From: RDXT01 sp033762375
Lineage (GTDB): Bacteria; Bacteroidota; Bacteroidia; J057
Direction of reading: 5' to 3'
DNA length: 64,000 nt
Assembly (NCBI GenBank): GCA_033762375.1
Contig: JANRLQ010000042.1
Span: 62,001 to 126,000, forward strand
The notes under the pieces were generated by a model. It made no database searches, had not been told where the DNA came from, and was given only the letters and a program-made list of their open reading frames with translations. Every line of letters starts with the position of its first letter. Positions within the stretch are counted from its first letter, which is position 1. A program made the translations under genes and the position numbers. Of the stretch, positions 52,425-61,456 are shown piece after piece.

Positions 52425-54020
52425 TTAATATCCAGGGTTCTGGACCAGGTTAGGATTGGCTACGAGGTCTGAAGAGGGAATCGGGTACAGGCGGAAATGG
52501 CTGGAGACAGCCTGGCCTTCTTTGACACTGCCTTTCCAGGGCCAGATATAGGCATCACCAGTGTATCTGCCGAAACGGATCAGGTCAGTACGGCGATGCC
52601 CCTCCCAATACAACTCCCGGGAGCGCTCATCCAGTATAAAATCCAGGGTCAGTTCGGTCACATTCCCATCAGCATTGCCATAAGCACGCTGGCGCAGGGC
52701 ATTGACATACCCCAGGGCTGTACCCAGGTCGCCCCCCGTACCACCCCGCAGGACCGCCTCCGCATACATCAGATAGACATCGGCGAGCCGGAACAGGGGG
52801 AAATCCGTATCCGGAAAGTTGCCGACGGCATCAGAGCCTTTTTCGCCGGTAGAGGTGATGTTTTTATACTTGGTGATGGCATATCCATTGGTAAAGGAAA
52901 AGATGTTGTCTATTTCCTTTTTTTGGCCGGTGGTGTAAAACATCGCCCTGGTATCCGTTTCACCTGTGATGTCCGCAAACTTATCCACAAAAGCAGCCGT
53001 GGTGCGGATGCCTCCCCAGCCTCCATTGATCCCAAACTCAGCAGGGCTCATGGATCCCCCGACAGGCGCATGAACCAGGAAGGTCATGCCTCCCCAGGTG
53101 CGGGTATTGATCCCGTCAAAGGCGATGGGCATGATGATCTCAGGTGAGGTATGGTTGTCAGCCAGGAAGAGGTGGCGGTAGTTGGGGCTCAGGCTGTAGC
53201 CAGCGGCGATGACCTTGTTGCACTCCGCCAGTGCCTCTGTGTACCTAGGCTGACCGATATAGGTCTCGGCATTCAGATACAGCTTGGCGAGGATCATCCA
53301 GGCCGCAGCCTGGTCGGCGCGTCCATACTCACCCTGGCGGGCTGGTACCAGTTCAGGCTCAATGGCTTTAAGCTCGGATTCTATATAGGCAAATAACTCA
53401 GCAGGTGCTGCCTGCCGGGGCAAAAAAGCACCGGGTGCATCTTCCTCGGTCACAAAAGGGACATTGGCAAACATGTCCAGGGCGTGCCAATAACTCATGG
53501 CCCGCAGCAGCCGTGCTTCAGCCCGATATACACGTATCGCCTCTGCATCCGCACCTGCGATCCCGCGGGCAGCCAGTTTTTCGTCGGTGGACTCGCGGAT
53601 AAACTCATTGCAGAGACTGATCTGGTAGTAGATCCGGCTGTAGATCCCCAGTACAAACTCATTGCTGGAGGTCCAGTCCATGTCGTGGTAGTCCCGCAGG
53701 TTACCGTCGTTCCAGCCGATAATGGCCTCATCTGTAGGGAGTTGCTGGGCTTTCCAGTACTGGCGCAGATAGGAGGAAAAACCCTCATCTATGCCGCTGA
53801 TGTCAGGTTTGCCTGCAGGGCCTTGTTGTCCGCTCACGGCCAGGCCTGCATACAGTTTGGCCAGCACGAGTTTATAGTTGGCGGGATCTTCGTAGATGGT
53901 GGCGGAGGTGATCTCCACAAATGGGACACGGTCCAGTGCGTCAATACAGCCACTGGTGCTCAGGAGGACCAGGAGGATACCGGTCAGGCTTGCCTGGCGG
54001 AGGGATATCAGGGATTTCAT
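52425..54020 (-). CDS. susD: SusD/RagB-family nutrient-binding lipoprotein
   Basis: A 531-aa outer-membrane lipoprotein with lipobox LLSTSGC. SusD_RagB features include an N-terminal TPR-like helical region (NEFIRESTDEK, RAEARLLRAMSYWHALDMFANVP), the DTDFPLFRLADVYLMYAEAV block near 395 and the C-terminal LDERSRELYWEGHRRTDLIRFGRY. It forms the lid of the SusC channel and captures the substrate. The symbol denotes the family; the substrate is unknown. It lies 5 bp downstream of susC. Confidence 0.93.
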   Translation of the reverse strand: MKSLISLRQASLTGILLVLLSTSGCIDALDRVPFVEITSATIYEDPANYKLVLAKLYAGLAVSGQQGPAGKPDISGIDEGFSSYLRQYWKAQQLPTDEAIIGWNDGNLRDYHDMDWTSSNEFVLGIYSRIYYQISLCNEFIRESTDEKLAARGIAGADAEAIRVYRAEARLLRAMSYWHALDMFANVPFVTEEDAPGAFLPRQAAPAELFAYIESELKAIEPELVPARQGEYGRADQAAAWMILAKLYLNAETYIGQPRYTEALAECNKVIAAGYSLSPNYRHLFLADNHTSPEIIMPIAFDGINTRTWGGMTFLVHAPVGGSMSPAEFGINGGWGGIRTTAAFVDKFADITGETDTRAMFYTTGQKKEIDNIFSFTNGYAITKYKNITSTGEKGSDAVGNFPDTDFPLFRLADVYLMYAEAVLRGGTGGDLGTALGYVNALRQRAYGNADGNVTELTLDFILDERSRELYWEGHRRTDLIRFGRYTGDAYIWPWKGSVKEGQAVSSHFRLYPIPSSDLVANPNLVQNPGY

Positions 54021-54025
54021 AGTCC

Positions 54026-56989
54026 TTACAGGAAATTAAGGTTGATACTCAGGGAAAGGGTGCGCGGTCTCGGATAAAAATTGTTGTCTATCCCCCCTGC
54101 GATCTCCGGATCGAGGCCGCTGTATGAGGTGAGGACAAACACATTCTGGGCAATGGCAGATACCTGTACCCGGATTTTGTCGCTGCGCAGGCCAGGCAGG
54201 GCGTATCCCAGCACGAGGTTGTCCATCCGCAGAAACGACGCATTCTCTATATAATAGTCCGTGAAGTACTGGTTGTTTTGGAAGTTGGTCTCCAGTACGC
54301 TCGGTACCAGGTTAGAGAGGAAGTTGTTTCCGGCAGAAAAATTGCGGTAAGCACCGTTGTTTGAGCTAAGGTTGTTGTACATATAATTGCCGAGGCTGGC
54401 ACGGAGTACCGTGCTGAGGGTCAGCTTCTTATAGGTAAGTTGGGTGTTGATGCCCATAAATACCCGGGGTTCGGGCGTCTTGTACCGGTACCGGTCATCA
54501 GCATTGATGAGGCCATCGGCGTTGAGGTCTTCGTAGTCTCCTTCTTTAGGGGCGCCGGTCTCGTCATAGACTTGTTTATAGACAAAAAAAGAATAGGTCG
54601 GATACCCTACCGTATGGATCTGAATGGTATTGCCTACTCCACCTGCGATACCCCCGGTCTCAATCCCCACAAAGTCCGGATCGGGCACCCGGGTCAGGTT
54701 GGTGATGGTATTCTGGTTATAGGTCACGTTCACCCCGAAGTCCCAGTTGAGGGACTGGGTGCGCACCGGATTGAGGTTGAGAAGAAACTCAACACCCCGG
54801 TTTTCGATATTGCCGACATTGGTGAGGATACGGTTGGTGAGATTGGAGCCGGCCGGGACCGGTATCACACTCAGGAGGTCCTCAGTCTGCTTGACGTAAT
54901 AATCCACGCTGCCGGAGATCCGGCCATTGGCCAGCCCAAAGTCCAGGCCTGCGTTGAGGGTCGTAGTCTGTTCCCAGCGAATATTGGCATCATATCCCTC
55001 CGGGCGCAGGGTGCTGTAAAAAATATTGCCAAAGGGGTACTGAGCCGTCACTTCGCTCAGGGTATATCGGGCCAGGTAGGGGTAGTCACTCAGGACATCC
55101 TGCTGGCCCGTGATGCCGTACCCGGCCCGTAGCTTGAGGTCGGAGATAAAAGAGACATCTTTCAGGAAAGCCTCGTCTTTGATCTGCCAGGCCAGGCCCA
55201 CAGAGGGGAAGGTACCCCAGCGGTTGCCGGGGCCGAACCGCGATGAACCATCTTCCCGCAGGGTGGCCGTGAGGAGATATTTGCCCCGGAAGGCATAATT
55301 CAGGCGTCCGTAGAAGGAAACCAGGGTATTCTGCGTCTTGTAGTAGATATTGTTGAGGGAGTCAACGTAGTCAGTAAAGCTGTTTTCGCGGATAAAATCC
55401 TGGAAAGAGTATCCCCCCATCAGGTCTATGCGATGTTCATCGTTCAGCTCTTTGACGTAGTTGAGGTAAAAGTCCAGGGTTTTGTTGAGTTTGTTTTGGG
55501 TGTAAGCTTCGTCGTTGCCACCCCGGTTGAAGGAAATGGCGGAGGCTGCGGGGATGGTGACCGTGCCATTGCTCTCGGAAATATCATAGCCGAGGTTAAG
55601 GTTGGCCCGCAGTTCCGGCAGAAAGTGAAACCGGTAGTCAAACTGCACATTGCCGATGCTGCGGAGGACCGTGCTTTCGTCTGACTTATTGTCGAGGAGG
55701 CCTACGGGGTTGCGGGGGGCCAGGGTATTGGGTTTGCCGGTAGCAGGATCCAGCCACTCATAGTAACCAAGATAAGCGGTGTCCGGGCTGAATACAGGCT
55801 GCGTCGGGTCAAATACTACCGCCGAGCCGATGGCTCCCTGATCTGCAAAATGGTTGCGGATAGAGGAACCTTTGAGGTTGATGTCCACGCGGAGTTTGTC
55901 GTCAAGCAAGCTGGGGGCCAGGCCCACAGCCGCAGAGATGCGCTCCAGGTTAGAGGTCTTGAGGATACCATTTTGATTGAGATAACCCACTGAGACCCGA
56001 TAGGGCAGGTTAGGTACAGAACCGGTAATGCTCAGGTTATGGTCCTGGCTATAGGCTGTGCGGTAGATTTCCTCCTGCCAGTCGGTGGTCGCCTGGCCGA
56101 GGCGGGCTACCTGCGCGGGTGTGCCTTTTTCATTCACCACTTCCCTGAACTCCTCAGCTGAAAGCACGGCGACGGTACCTGTTTTTTGGGCTGACGAAAG
56201 CACCGTACTGAAGTTTACCTGAAAGGCGTCTCCTTGTTTGCCTTTTTTGGTCGTGACAATGATCACCCCATTGGCAGCGCGGGAGCCGTAGATAGCTGTA
56301 GCAGAAGCATCTTTGAGCACCACAAACGACTCAATATCATTGGGGTTGATGAGGCTTAGGGGGTTGGCGGCACCCGAAATGCCGTTGTTGTCCACCGGCA
56401 CACCGTCTATGACGATCAGCGGGTCATTGCTGGCATTGAGTGAGGAGCCGCCCCGGATGCGGATACGGCTTCCCGAGCCAGGGGCACCACCATTGGAGGT
56501 GATCTGGACCCCTGCGACCTTGCCGGCAATCAGCTGCTCCGGGGTGGCAATATTACCCTGCACAAAGTCCTTGGCAGATACAGAGGTGATAGCACCCGTC
56601 AGGTCTTTTTTGCGCTGGGTACCATATCCCACCACTACCACCTCTCCTACGGTCTGGACCTCCGGCTGGAGGGTGATGTTGAGTACCGCCTGGCCTGCTA
56701 CCGGTACTTCCTGCGAGAGAAACCCATAATAGCGGAATATCAGCACAGCATCAGCCGGAGCAGCTATTGAAAACCGACCGCTGTCATCTGTAAGGGCACC
56801 TTGCTGGGCACCTTTGACAAAAATAGTAACCCCCGGAAGGGCAGTACCATCCTCTCCGGAGGTGACAGTACCGGTGACCTGACCGCTGACACTCCCGACC
56901 CAGCAACACCAGCTCATCAGGAGCAGGCACAAGGATCGAACTGCACGGCCGGCGGGGGAAACACCACCTGAAATTCGTGAGTAGTTCAT
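54026..56989 (-). CDS. susC: SusC/RagA-type TonB-linked outer-membrane transporter
   Basis: A 987-aa SusC-type receptor. A CarboxypepD_reg domain (GTVTSGEDGTALPGVTIFVKG, residues about 38-110) is followed by the TonB/plug region (VVVVGYGTQRKKDLTGAITS and RIRGGSSLNASNDPLIVIDG) and a long beta-barrel ending in SLSINLNFL. ATG 56989 is preferred over 57070, as it directly precedes the signal peptide. It pairs with the SusD protein to import glycan or peptide ligands; no glycoside hydrolase is nearby, so the ligand cannot be inferred. Confidence 0.95.
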   Translation of the reverse strand: MNYSRISGGVSPAGRAVRSLCLLLMSWCCWVGSVSGQVTGTVTSGEDGTALPGVTIFVKGAQQGALTDDSGRFSIAAPADAVLIFRYYGFLSQEVPVAGQAVLNITLQPEVQTVGEVVVVGYGTQRKKDLTGAITSVSAKDFVQGNIATPEQLIAGKVAGVQITSNGGAPGSGSRIRIRGGSSLNASNDPLIVIDGVPVDNNGISGAANPLSLINPNDIESFVVLKDASATAIYGSRAANGVIIVTTKKGKQGDAFQVNFSTVLSSAQKTGTVAVLSAEEFREVVNEKGTPAQVARLGQATTDWQEEIYRTAYSQDHNLSITGSVPNLPYRVSVGYLNQNGILKTSNLERISAAVGLAPSLLDDKLRVDINLKGSSIRNHFADQGAIGSAVVFDPTQPVFSPDTAYLGYYEWLDPATGKPNTLAPRNPVGLLDNKSDESTVLRSIGNVQFDYRFHFLPELRANLNLGYDISESNGTVTIPAASAISFNRGGNDEAYTQNKLNKTLDFYLNYVKELNDEHRIDLMGGYSFQDFIRENSFTDYVDSLNNIYYKTQNTLVSFYGRLNYAFRGKYLLTATLREDGSSRFGPGNRWGTFPSVGLAWQIKDEAFLKDVSFISDLKLRAGYGITGQQDVLSDYPYLARYTLSEVTAQYPFGNIFYSTLRPEGYDANIRWEQTTTLNAGLDFGLANGRISGSVDYYVKQTEDLLSVIPVPAGSNLTNRILTNVGNIENRGVEFLLNLNPVRTQSLNWDFGVNVTYNQNTITNLTRVPDPDFVGIETGGIAGGVGNTIQIHTVGYPTYSFFVYKQVYDETGAPKEGDYEDLNADGLINADDRYRYKTPEPRVFMGINTQLTYKKLTLSTVLRASLGNYMYNNLSSNNGAYRNFSAGNNFLSNLVPSVLETNFQNNQYFTDYYIENASFLRMDNLVLGYALPGLRSDKIRVQVSAIAQNVFVLTSYSGLDPEIAGGIDNNFYPRPRTLSLSINLNFL

Positions 56990-57030
56990 ATGAGACGCAT
57001 AAAAGTTTAAAACAAAGTTGTGTAAATATG

Positions 57031-57049
57031 AACGTTTCCGGCAACGTTT
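57031..57049 (-). promoter_or_regulatory. Direct repeat AACGTTT upstream of susC
   Basis: AACGTTT occurs at 57031-57037 and 57043-57049, 12 bp apart, 42-60 bp before the susC start; CAAACGTTG is near-palindromic. This could be an operator or activator site. No regulator is encoded next to it. Confidence 0.35.
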
Positions 57050-57455
57050 GCAATACCCTGTACTTCTCATTCTAAAAAAATAGGTATTGATAAAATTTTG
57101 ATATTCAGCATTTTATGAAAGCTGCCATACAACGCTACATCATCCGGTACCCTACCGCCGGACATTTTTTCATCAGGCAGTACCGGCGGACCCCAGCATG
57201 GGTGCATGCCTGCATGCCGTCATCGCCGGAGCCATACTGGACAGGGCCAGACGCCGGGCTGCCGCAGACACAGCATGCGCCTGCCCTGCACGTTTGTACA
57301 GCCTGGCTGCACGCTGGCTCATTCGCGCGAATATTAAGGCCGGGGGATGCAGTCAAATCACCCGATATTCCGTCTATGTAACTGTAAAAGGTACTCAAGC
57401 CTATGAAACATATGCGCTGAGTCGTGTTATTAATCCCTCTAATCCTGATTGTCTT
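57050..57455. other. Intergenic region between susC and the TM2 gene
   Basis: About 400 bp between divergent genes. It shows several GC-rich inverted stretches around 57140-57300 but no gene or known RNA motif. The open frames here have no conserved features. Confidence 0.45.
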
Positions 57456-57821
57456 ATGCGTTATGTACTGTTATTTACCGCAATTCTGATGTTGATGCTG
57501 ACAGGCACCCGTGTGTATGCTGCCGCCGCGCCTGCTGCCGCTCATCCTGTCCTGACAGAACAAACCCTGTCTGTCGCTGCCACCCCTGACCAACAAGCCC
57601 GCCCCCGCCGGCACCATGACAATGACCGCAACTGGGTGGTAGCCTTGCTGCTGTGTATTTTTCTGGGCGTATTTGGTATTCACCGGTTTTATCTCGGGTA
57701 TCCCGTCTGGGGGATTATTTTCCTGCTTACCGGTGGACTTTTTGGGATCGGGTACGTGATAGACCTGGTCCGGATCATCCTGCATTGGCTCAAGCCGAAG
57801 CGTGGCTCTTATACACACTGA
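57456..57821 (+). CDS. TM2-domain membrane protein
   Basis: A 121-aa protein with a signal peptide (MRYVLLFTAILMLMLTGT), an Ala/Pro/His-rich linker and a C-terminal TM2 domain. Two helices (WVVALLLCIFLGVFGIHRFY and WGIIFLLTGGLFGIGYVIDL) flank the FGIHRFYLG-type turn. TM2 proteins have no fixed biochemical role. ATG 57456 was chosen because it starts the signal peptide; the upstream frame is not coding. A strong terminator follows at 57838. Confidence 0.8.
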   Translation: MRYVLLFTAILMLMLTGTRVYAAAAPAAAHPVLTEQTLSVAATPDQQARPRRHHDNDRNWVVALLLCIFLGVFGIHRFYLGYPVWGIIFLLTGGLFGIGYVIDLVRIILHWLKPKRGSYTH

Positions 57822-57837
57822 TATTGTCACCAACAGG

Positions 57838-57874
57838 ACCGGGGAGAGGTATCCCTTTCCCCGGTATTTTTTTT
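57838..57874 (+). terminator. Intrinsic terminator after the TM2 gene
   Basis: An 8-bp stem ACCGGGGA/TCCCCGGT with a 12-nt loop, then A and eight T residues. It ends 8 bp before the stop of the convergent Rpn gene. Confidence 0.9.
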
Positions 57875-57882
57875 GAAACGGG

Positions 57883-58749
57883 TTATGTATGCGCCTGGCT
57901 GTCTATGATTTGCCGTACTTTATCTGTGGAGATGCCTAATGCCCGGGAGATGATTTCGATAGATATACCTTGCTCTGACATACCGATAACGGCTTGCTTC
58001 TCTTTTTTATCTTCTCCCCGGGCTTCTCCAGCTTTTTCGGCTGACGTTACGGCTTTGATGAGTCTGCCGCGCTCATCTGCCTCGCGCATAAAGGCATAGT
58101 CGTAGGCATCCAGTTCTTCCTGGGTCCAGGTCTGCATATTGGCATCTTCGTAGGCAGATAACAGGCCTTCGTCATGGGTGTTTTCGGGAATCACTTCCAG
58201 ATTTTCAGCATTTTTGATAAAAAAAACCCACTTTTCAGTCAGAGATTCCAGCTCGGATACCCCCTTGGTAAATTTAGGCAGCTCTATAAAGGTAAATTCC
58301 ATGTCCTTGAGCGTCTGCTCGCCCGTCTCCACATCCCGGATCTGGTTCCGGCTGATAAAATGCGGGTTTTGGGTGCAGACAAAATCTAGCACCCCTATAA
58401 ATATAACCGGACGCAACTTGTGATAAAAGTCTGCCCGCTTGATCTGGTCTGCGTAACTCTTGGAAGAGTAGTACAACACCCGCTTGTCAAATCCCTCCAC
58501 ATCACCTACCTGCATCTCCACAATATAACTACGCCCCGCCTGGTCGGTCGCTTTCACGTCCACAATCGTCACTTTACCCCGGCTAAGCTTAGGCAACTGG
58601 TAGGGATTCAGGATGTTGACACTCACAATCTGCTGATCGTCCCTGAAGTCCAGGATGGCATTCAGAAAAGAGATCAGAGACTCCTTACGGTTTTCGTTCC
58701 CAAAAATCTTGCGGAAGGCCACATCGTTTTTGACATCTACAAACCTCAT
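57883..58749 (-). CDS. Rpn family PD-(D/E)XK nuclease / putative transposase
   Basis: A 288-aa Rpn-type protein, second of two in the window. The entry motif VDVKNDVAFRKIFGNE is near the N-terminus, VTIVDVKATDQAGRSYIVEMQ near residues 65-85 holds the D...ExQ nuclease site, and KRVLYYSSKSYADQI follows. FIELPKFTKG is a later family motif. Unlike the 1716 protein, the C-terminus lacks GIEK repeats and ends in an HTH-like segment (SIEIISRALGISTDKVRQII). ATG 58749 is preferred over 58872; a TATCTTTA promoter-like element lies just upstream on the minus strand. Its sequence is AT-richer than the neighbours. Confidence 0.82.
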   Translation of the reverse strand: MRFVDVKNDVAFRKIFGNENRKESLISFLNAILDFRDDQQIVSVNILNPYQLPKLSRGKVTIVDVKATDQAGRSYIVEMQVGDVEGFDKRVLYYSSKSYADQIKRADFYHKLRPVIFIGVLDFVCTQNPHFISRNQIRDVETGEQTLKDMEFTFIELPKFTKGVSELESLTEKWVFFIKNAENLEVIPENTHDEGLLSAYEDANMQTWTQEELDAYDYAFMREADERGRLIKAVTSAEKAGEARGEDKKEKQAVIGMSEQGISIEIISRALGISTDKVRQIIDSQAHT

Positions 58750-58955
58750 GGCAGGTACTTTAGCGTAAAGATAGGGTATCCGGGCCATTTGTTCAAGGGG
58801 GGAGCATGTAATACCAGGCATCTGCGTCTTGGGCAGCGCGTCTTTTTTGTGAAAAAAACGGTACGCACACAAGTGACTTGTCAGCGACGCAGGGGATGTC
58901 AGGCAACTATCGTGACCTCAACTGGACAGCAGATGGGACGAAGTGAGAATCAAAA

Positions 58956-60296
58956 CTATGCAGCATTTTCGCCGCCTGCTCGCCGGTGATACAACCCCCA
59001 ATACACCCCCGCAAACAACGCCATCAGCCCCGTGCCGATCCCGGCGGCGGCTGGATTCTGGATGACAACGGCGATGGCTACAACGGCATAGGCACAGACA
59101 AAAATCCCCGCCAGCAAGGGCGTGAACCGGGTCCAGGCACCCTGTACCTGATCCTGGCCTACCTGCTGGCGGCGCAGGATAAACAAGGTTGCGGCGGAGG
59201 CACCCATCCCAATGCTGTCCAGAAACATCACAAATCCCAGCACATTGTCCACGCCTTTGCCGAGAAAAATAATCACTACAGTCACGGCTGCATACACGGT
59301 CAGTGCCGATACCAGTACCCCCTGGCGGTTGGTCAGCTTAAAGAGTGCCGGAAAAACCTGATCCTCGGCCATGGCATACATCACCCGTGGATTGCTCATC
59401 AGGATGATATTCACATAGGCCAGTACGGAGAGAAACATGGCCACATCAAACACCTTAGCGCCTACCGGCCCAAACCAGGCCTCAAACAGCAGGGCCCCAA
59501 TGGCGGAGGCGTTTTTGATCTCTTCAAATCCGATGACCTTTACGTACGCAAAACTGATCGAAAGATACAACCCCAGCACAACGAGGATTCCCACAATAAT
59601 GCCCTGGGGCAGGGTACGGCCCGATTTGACCTCACTCCCAAAGTTGATGGTCTGCTGGTAGCCGCCATAGGTAAACGAAACCGGGATCAGGCTCAGCATG
59701 AGCAGCAGCCAGCCATTGGAGCCCGTATATTCCAGTACCCGGCCAGGATTATATCCGTGTGGGGCTACCTGCACCCCCGTGAAGACAGACGAAATGAGCA
59801 GGATGACCAGTCCAATCTTGATCAGGGTCAGGATGTTTTGGGTACGGCTGCTGGTTTTGAGACCGAGGAGGTTGACTCCATAAAACAGCGTCACAGCCAG
59901 GATCGCCACCAGTACATTAAAGGCTGTTCCGGAGGGCTGTCCGAAGAGCAGATCGCTCACATAGTCCGCACCGATCAGCGCCACGATGGCCAGCGAGGCA
60001 GCATTGCTGACCAGGATCAGGGCATTAACCGTAAATCCTACAAGCGGGTGGTAGCAGTAGGCAAAAACCTTGTAATAAGCTCCCATGACCGGGAGCCTCG
60101 AACCGATCTCCGCATACGTAAGCGCCCCGCACAGGGCGATCAGGCCGCCGAGGATCCAGGTAGCATAAAAAATCAGGGGCGTGCCGGCGGAGGCTGCGAT
60201 GGAGGCCGGGGTTTTAAAGATACCCGTGCCGATGACCAGGCTGATCACGATCATGGTGACCGAAAAAAAACCCAGTTTGTGCGGAGACGTTGACAT
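58956..60296 (-). CDS. APC-family amino-acid permease
   Basis: A 446-aa membrane transporter of the amino acid-polyamine-organocation superfamily with 12 predicted helices. The first helix TMIVISLVIGTGIFKTPASIA includes the unwound G-T-G-I-F stretch that binds the substrate. GALTYAEIGSRLPVMGAYY is the conserved segment of helix 2-3. Substrate is unknown. On the minus strand it is followed by the Rpn gene. Confidence 0.9.
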   Translation of the reverse strand: MSTSPHKLGFFSVTMIVISLVIGTGIFKTPASIAASAGTPLIFYATWILGGLIALCGALTYAEIGSRLPVMGAYYKVFAYCYHPLVGFTVNALILVSNAASLAIVALIGADYVSDLLFGQPSGTAFNVLVAILAVTLFYGVNLLGLKTSSRTQNILTLIKIGLVILLISSVFTGVQVAPHGYNPGRVLEYTGSNGWLLLMLSLIPVSFTYGGYQQTINFGSEVKSGRTLPQGIIVGILVVLGLYLSISFAYVKVIGFEEIKNASAIGALLFEAWFGPVGAKVFDVAMFLSVLAYVNIILMSNPRVMYAMAEDQVFPALFKLTNRQGVLVSALTVYAAVTVVIIFLGKGVDNVLGFVMFLDSIGMGASAATLFILRRQQVGQDQVQGAWTRFTPLLAGIFVCAYAVVAIAVVIQNPAAAGIGTGLMALFAGVYWGLYHRRAGGENAA

Positions 60297-60398
60297 AGAT
60301 GCGTAAGTAGATACACCCCGTGAGCAGGGCAGGGGTCAAGATAATAAAAAGTCACATACTGCCCTAACGGACGATATGATCTGTCGTGACGACGACTT

Positions 60399-61349
60399 TC
60401 AGGCCGGGGAGAGAATATAGTTTCGGAAGCCCCAGAGGGTTCTGCCTCCGAACAGGTGGTTTTCAAGCCAACTCACAAGCCGGTATTTGGGGAGTTCATG
60501 TTTGGCGAGGGGGCGGGTGCGGGGCGGGCCGCCGCCATACCGGAGCTGGTCCTGCCAGTCCATGCGGGCCATCCAGTCGCGCATTACGGCCGGGTGGGTG
60601 CCTTTGAAGGCCGGTATCAGCCGCATATCACCGTAATCAAACAGGTCTTGCTGGCCAGCATAGGCTGCGGCCACTGCTGCTGCTCCGTGGTGGATCGTAT
60701 CCAGCGCCTGCCGCTTTTGTTGCATGAGCCGGGGCGGGCGCACCCAGCCGTAGTGATAGATATGAGCAGCTACCCGTGCCACCCGCAACTTATAGGTACC
60801 CGCCTCCTGCCGGTAGTTCATCCCGTCAAAGCCCGGAATCCGCCGGAAGGACTGAGCTGACTGCCAGGAATGAATATCAGGCCGGTTGCGGATGATCCGG
60901 ATTTCTTCCCGGTACCAGCCATGTGAGCGCAGCTCGTGGTCATAACTCCCCCAGAAGTGATGGTACCCAAACAGCAACCCCTCAATATCCGGGCGATCGC
61001 GCAAAGCCTCACACCGGGACCGTATCACCGGCAAGTCGTCTTCGTGCAGGACCTCGTCCGCCTGGAGGTACAACAGCCACTCACCCCGGCAGTGAGACCG
61101 GGCAATGTCTGTCTGGTGGGCATTTTCCATGCCCCGGGGATAGGCCTCCAGGTCCCATACCGTATCTATGATCCGCAGCTTGGGCGAGTTCAGGGCGAGC
61201 AGTTTCGAGCGGGTCGTGTCATCAGGGTCACCCGCACCCAGCGCTACCACAAACTCGTCCACCAATGGCAGGGCAGAGGCTACCGCCTGCGCCAGCGGGT
61301 AATATAACTTGTCAGCATTGCGGGCAAATGAAAATCCGCTGATCAGCAT
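60399..61349 (-). CDS. Family-2 glycosyltransferase-like protein
   Basis: A 316-aa soluble GT-A protein. The start FSFARNADKL and DEFVVALGAGDPDDTT are typical of family-2 glycosyltransferases. The catalytic metal-binding acidic residues lie in LLYLQADEVL near 100. Donor and acceptor are unknown. ATG 61349 is used rather than 61445 because the conserved ISGFSFARN motif begins immediately. The gene is divergent from bshA with about 108 bp between. Confidence 0.82.
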   Translation of the reverse strand: MLISGFSFARNADKLYYPLAQAVASALPLVDEFVVALGAGDPDDTTRSKLLALNSPKLRIIDTVWDLEAYPRGMENAHQTDIARSHCRGEWLLYLQADEVLHEDDLPVIRSRCEALRDRPDIEGLLFGYHHFWGSYDHELRSHGWYREEIRIIRNRPDIHSWQSAQSFRRIPGFDGMNYRQEAGTYKLRVARVAAHIYHYGWVRPPRLMQQKRQALDTIHHGAAAVAAAYAGQQDLFDYGDMRLIPAFKGTHPAVMRDWMARMDWQDQLRYGGGPPRTRPLAKHELPKYRLVSWLENHLFGGRTLWGFRNYILSPA

Positions 61350-61456
61350 AAGCACAAAATAGGGTGAGTGAGCCAGAGGGTTTGGGGTGCAAAATAAACT
61401 ATTTTCCTCCGTGTTCGTTGAAATAGCCATACCTTCGGACCACACCTCTCTCCCCT

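Noticed and set aside
58986..60293. 435-aa open frame antisense to the APC permease
   Set aside because: His/Gln/Arg/Asp-rich composition with no motifs; the permease on the other strand is unambiguous.
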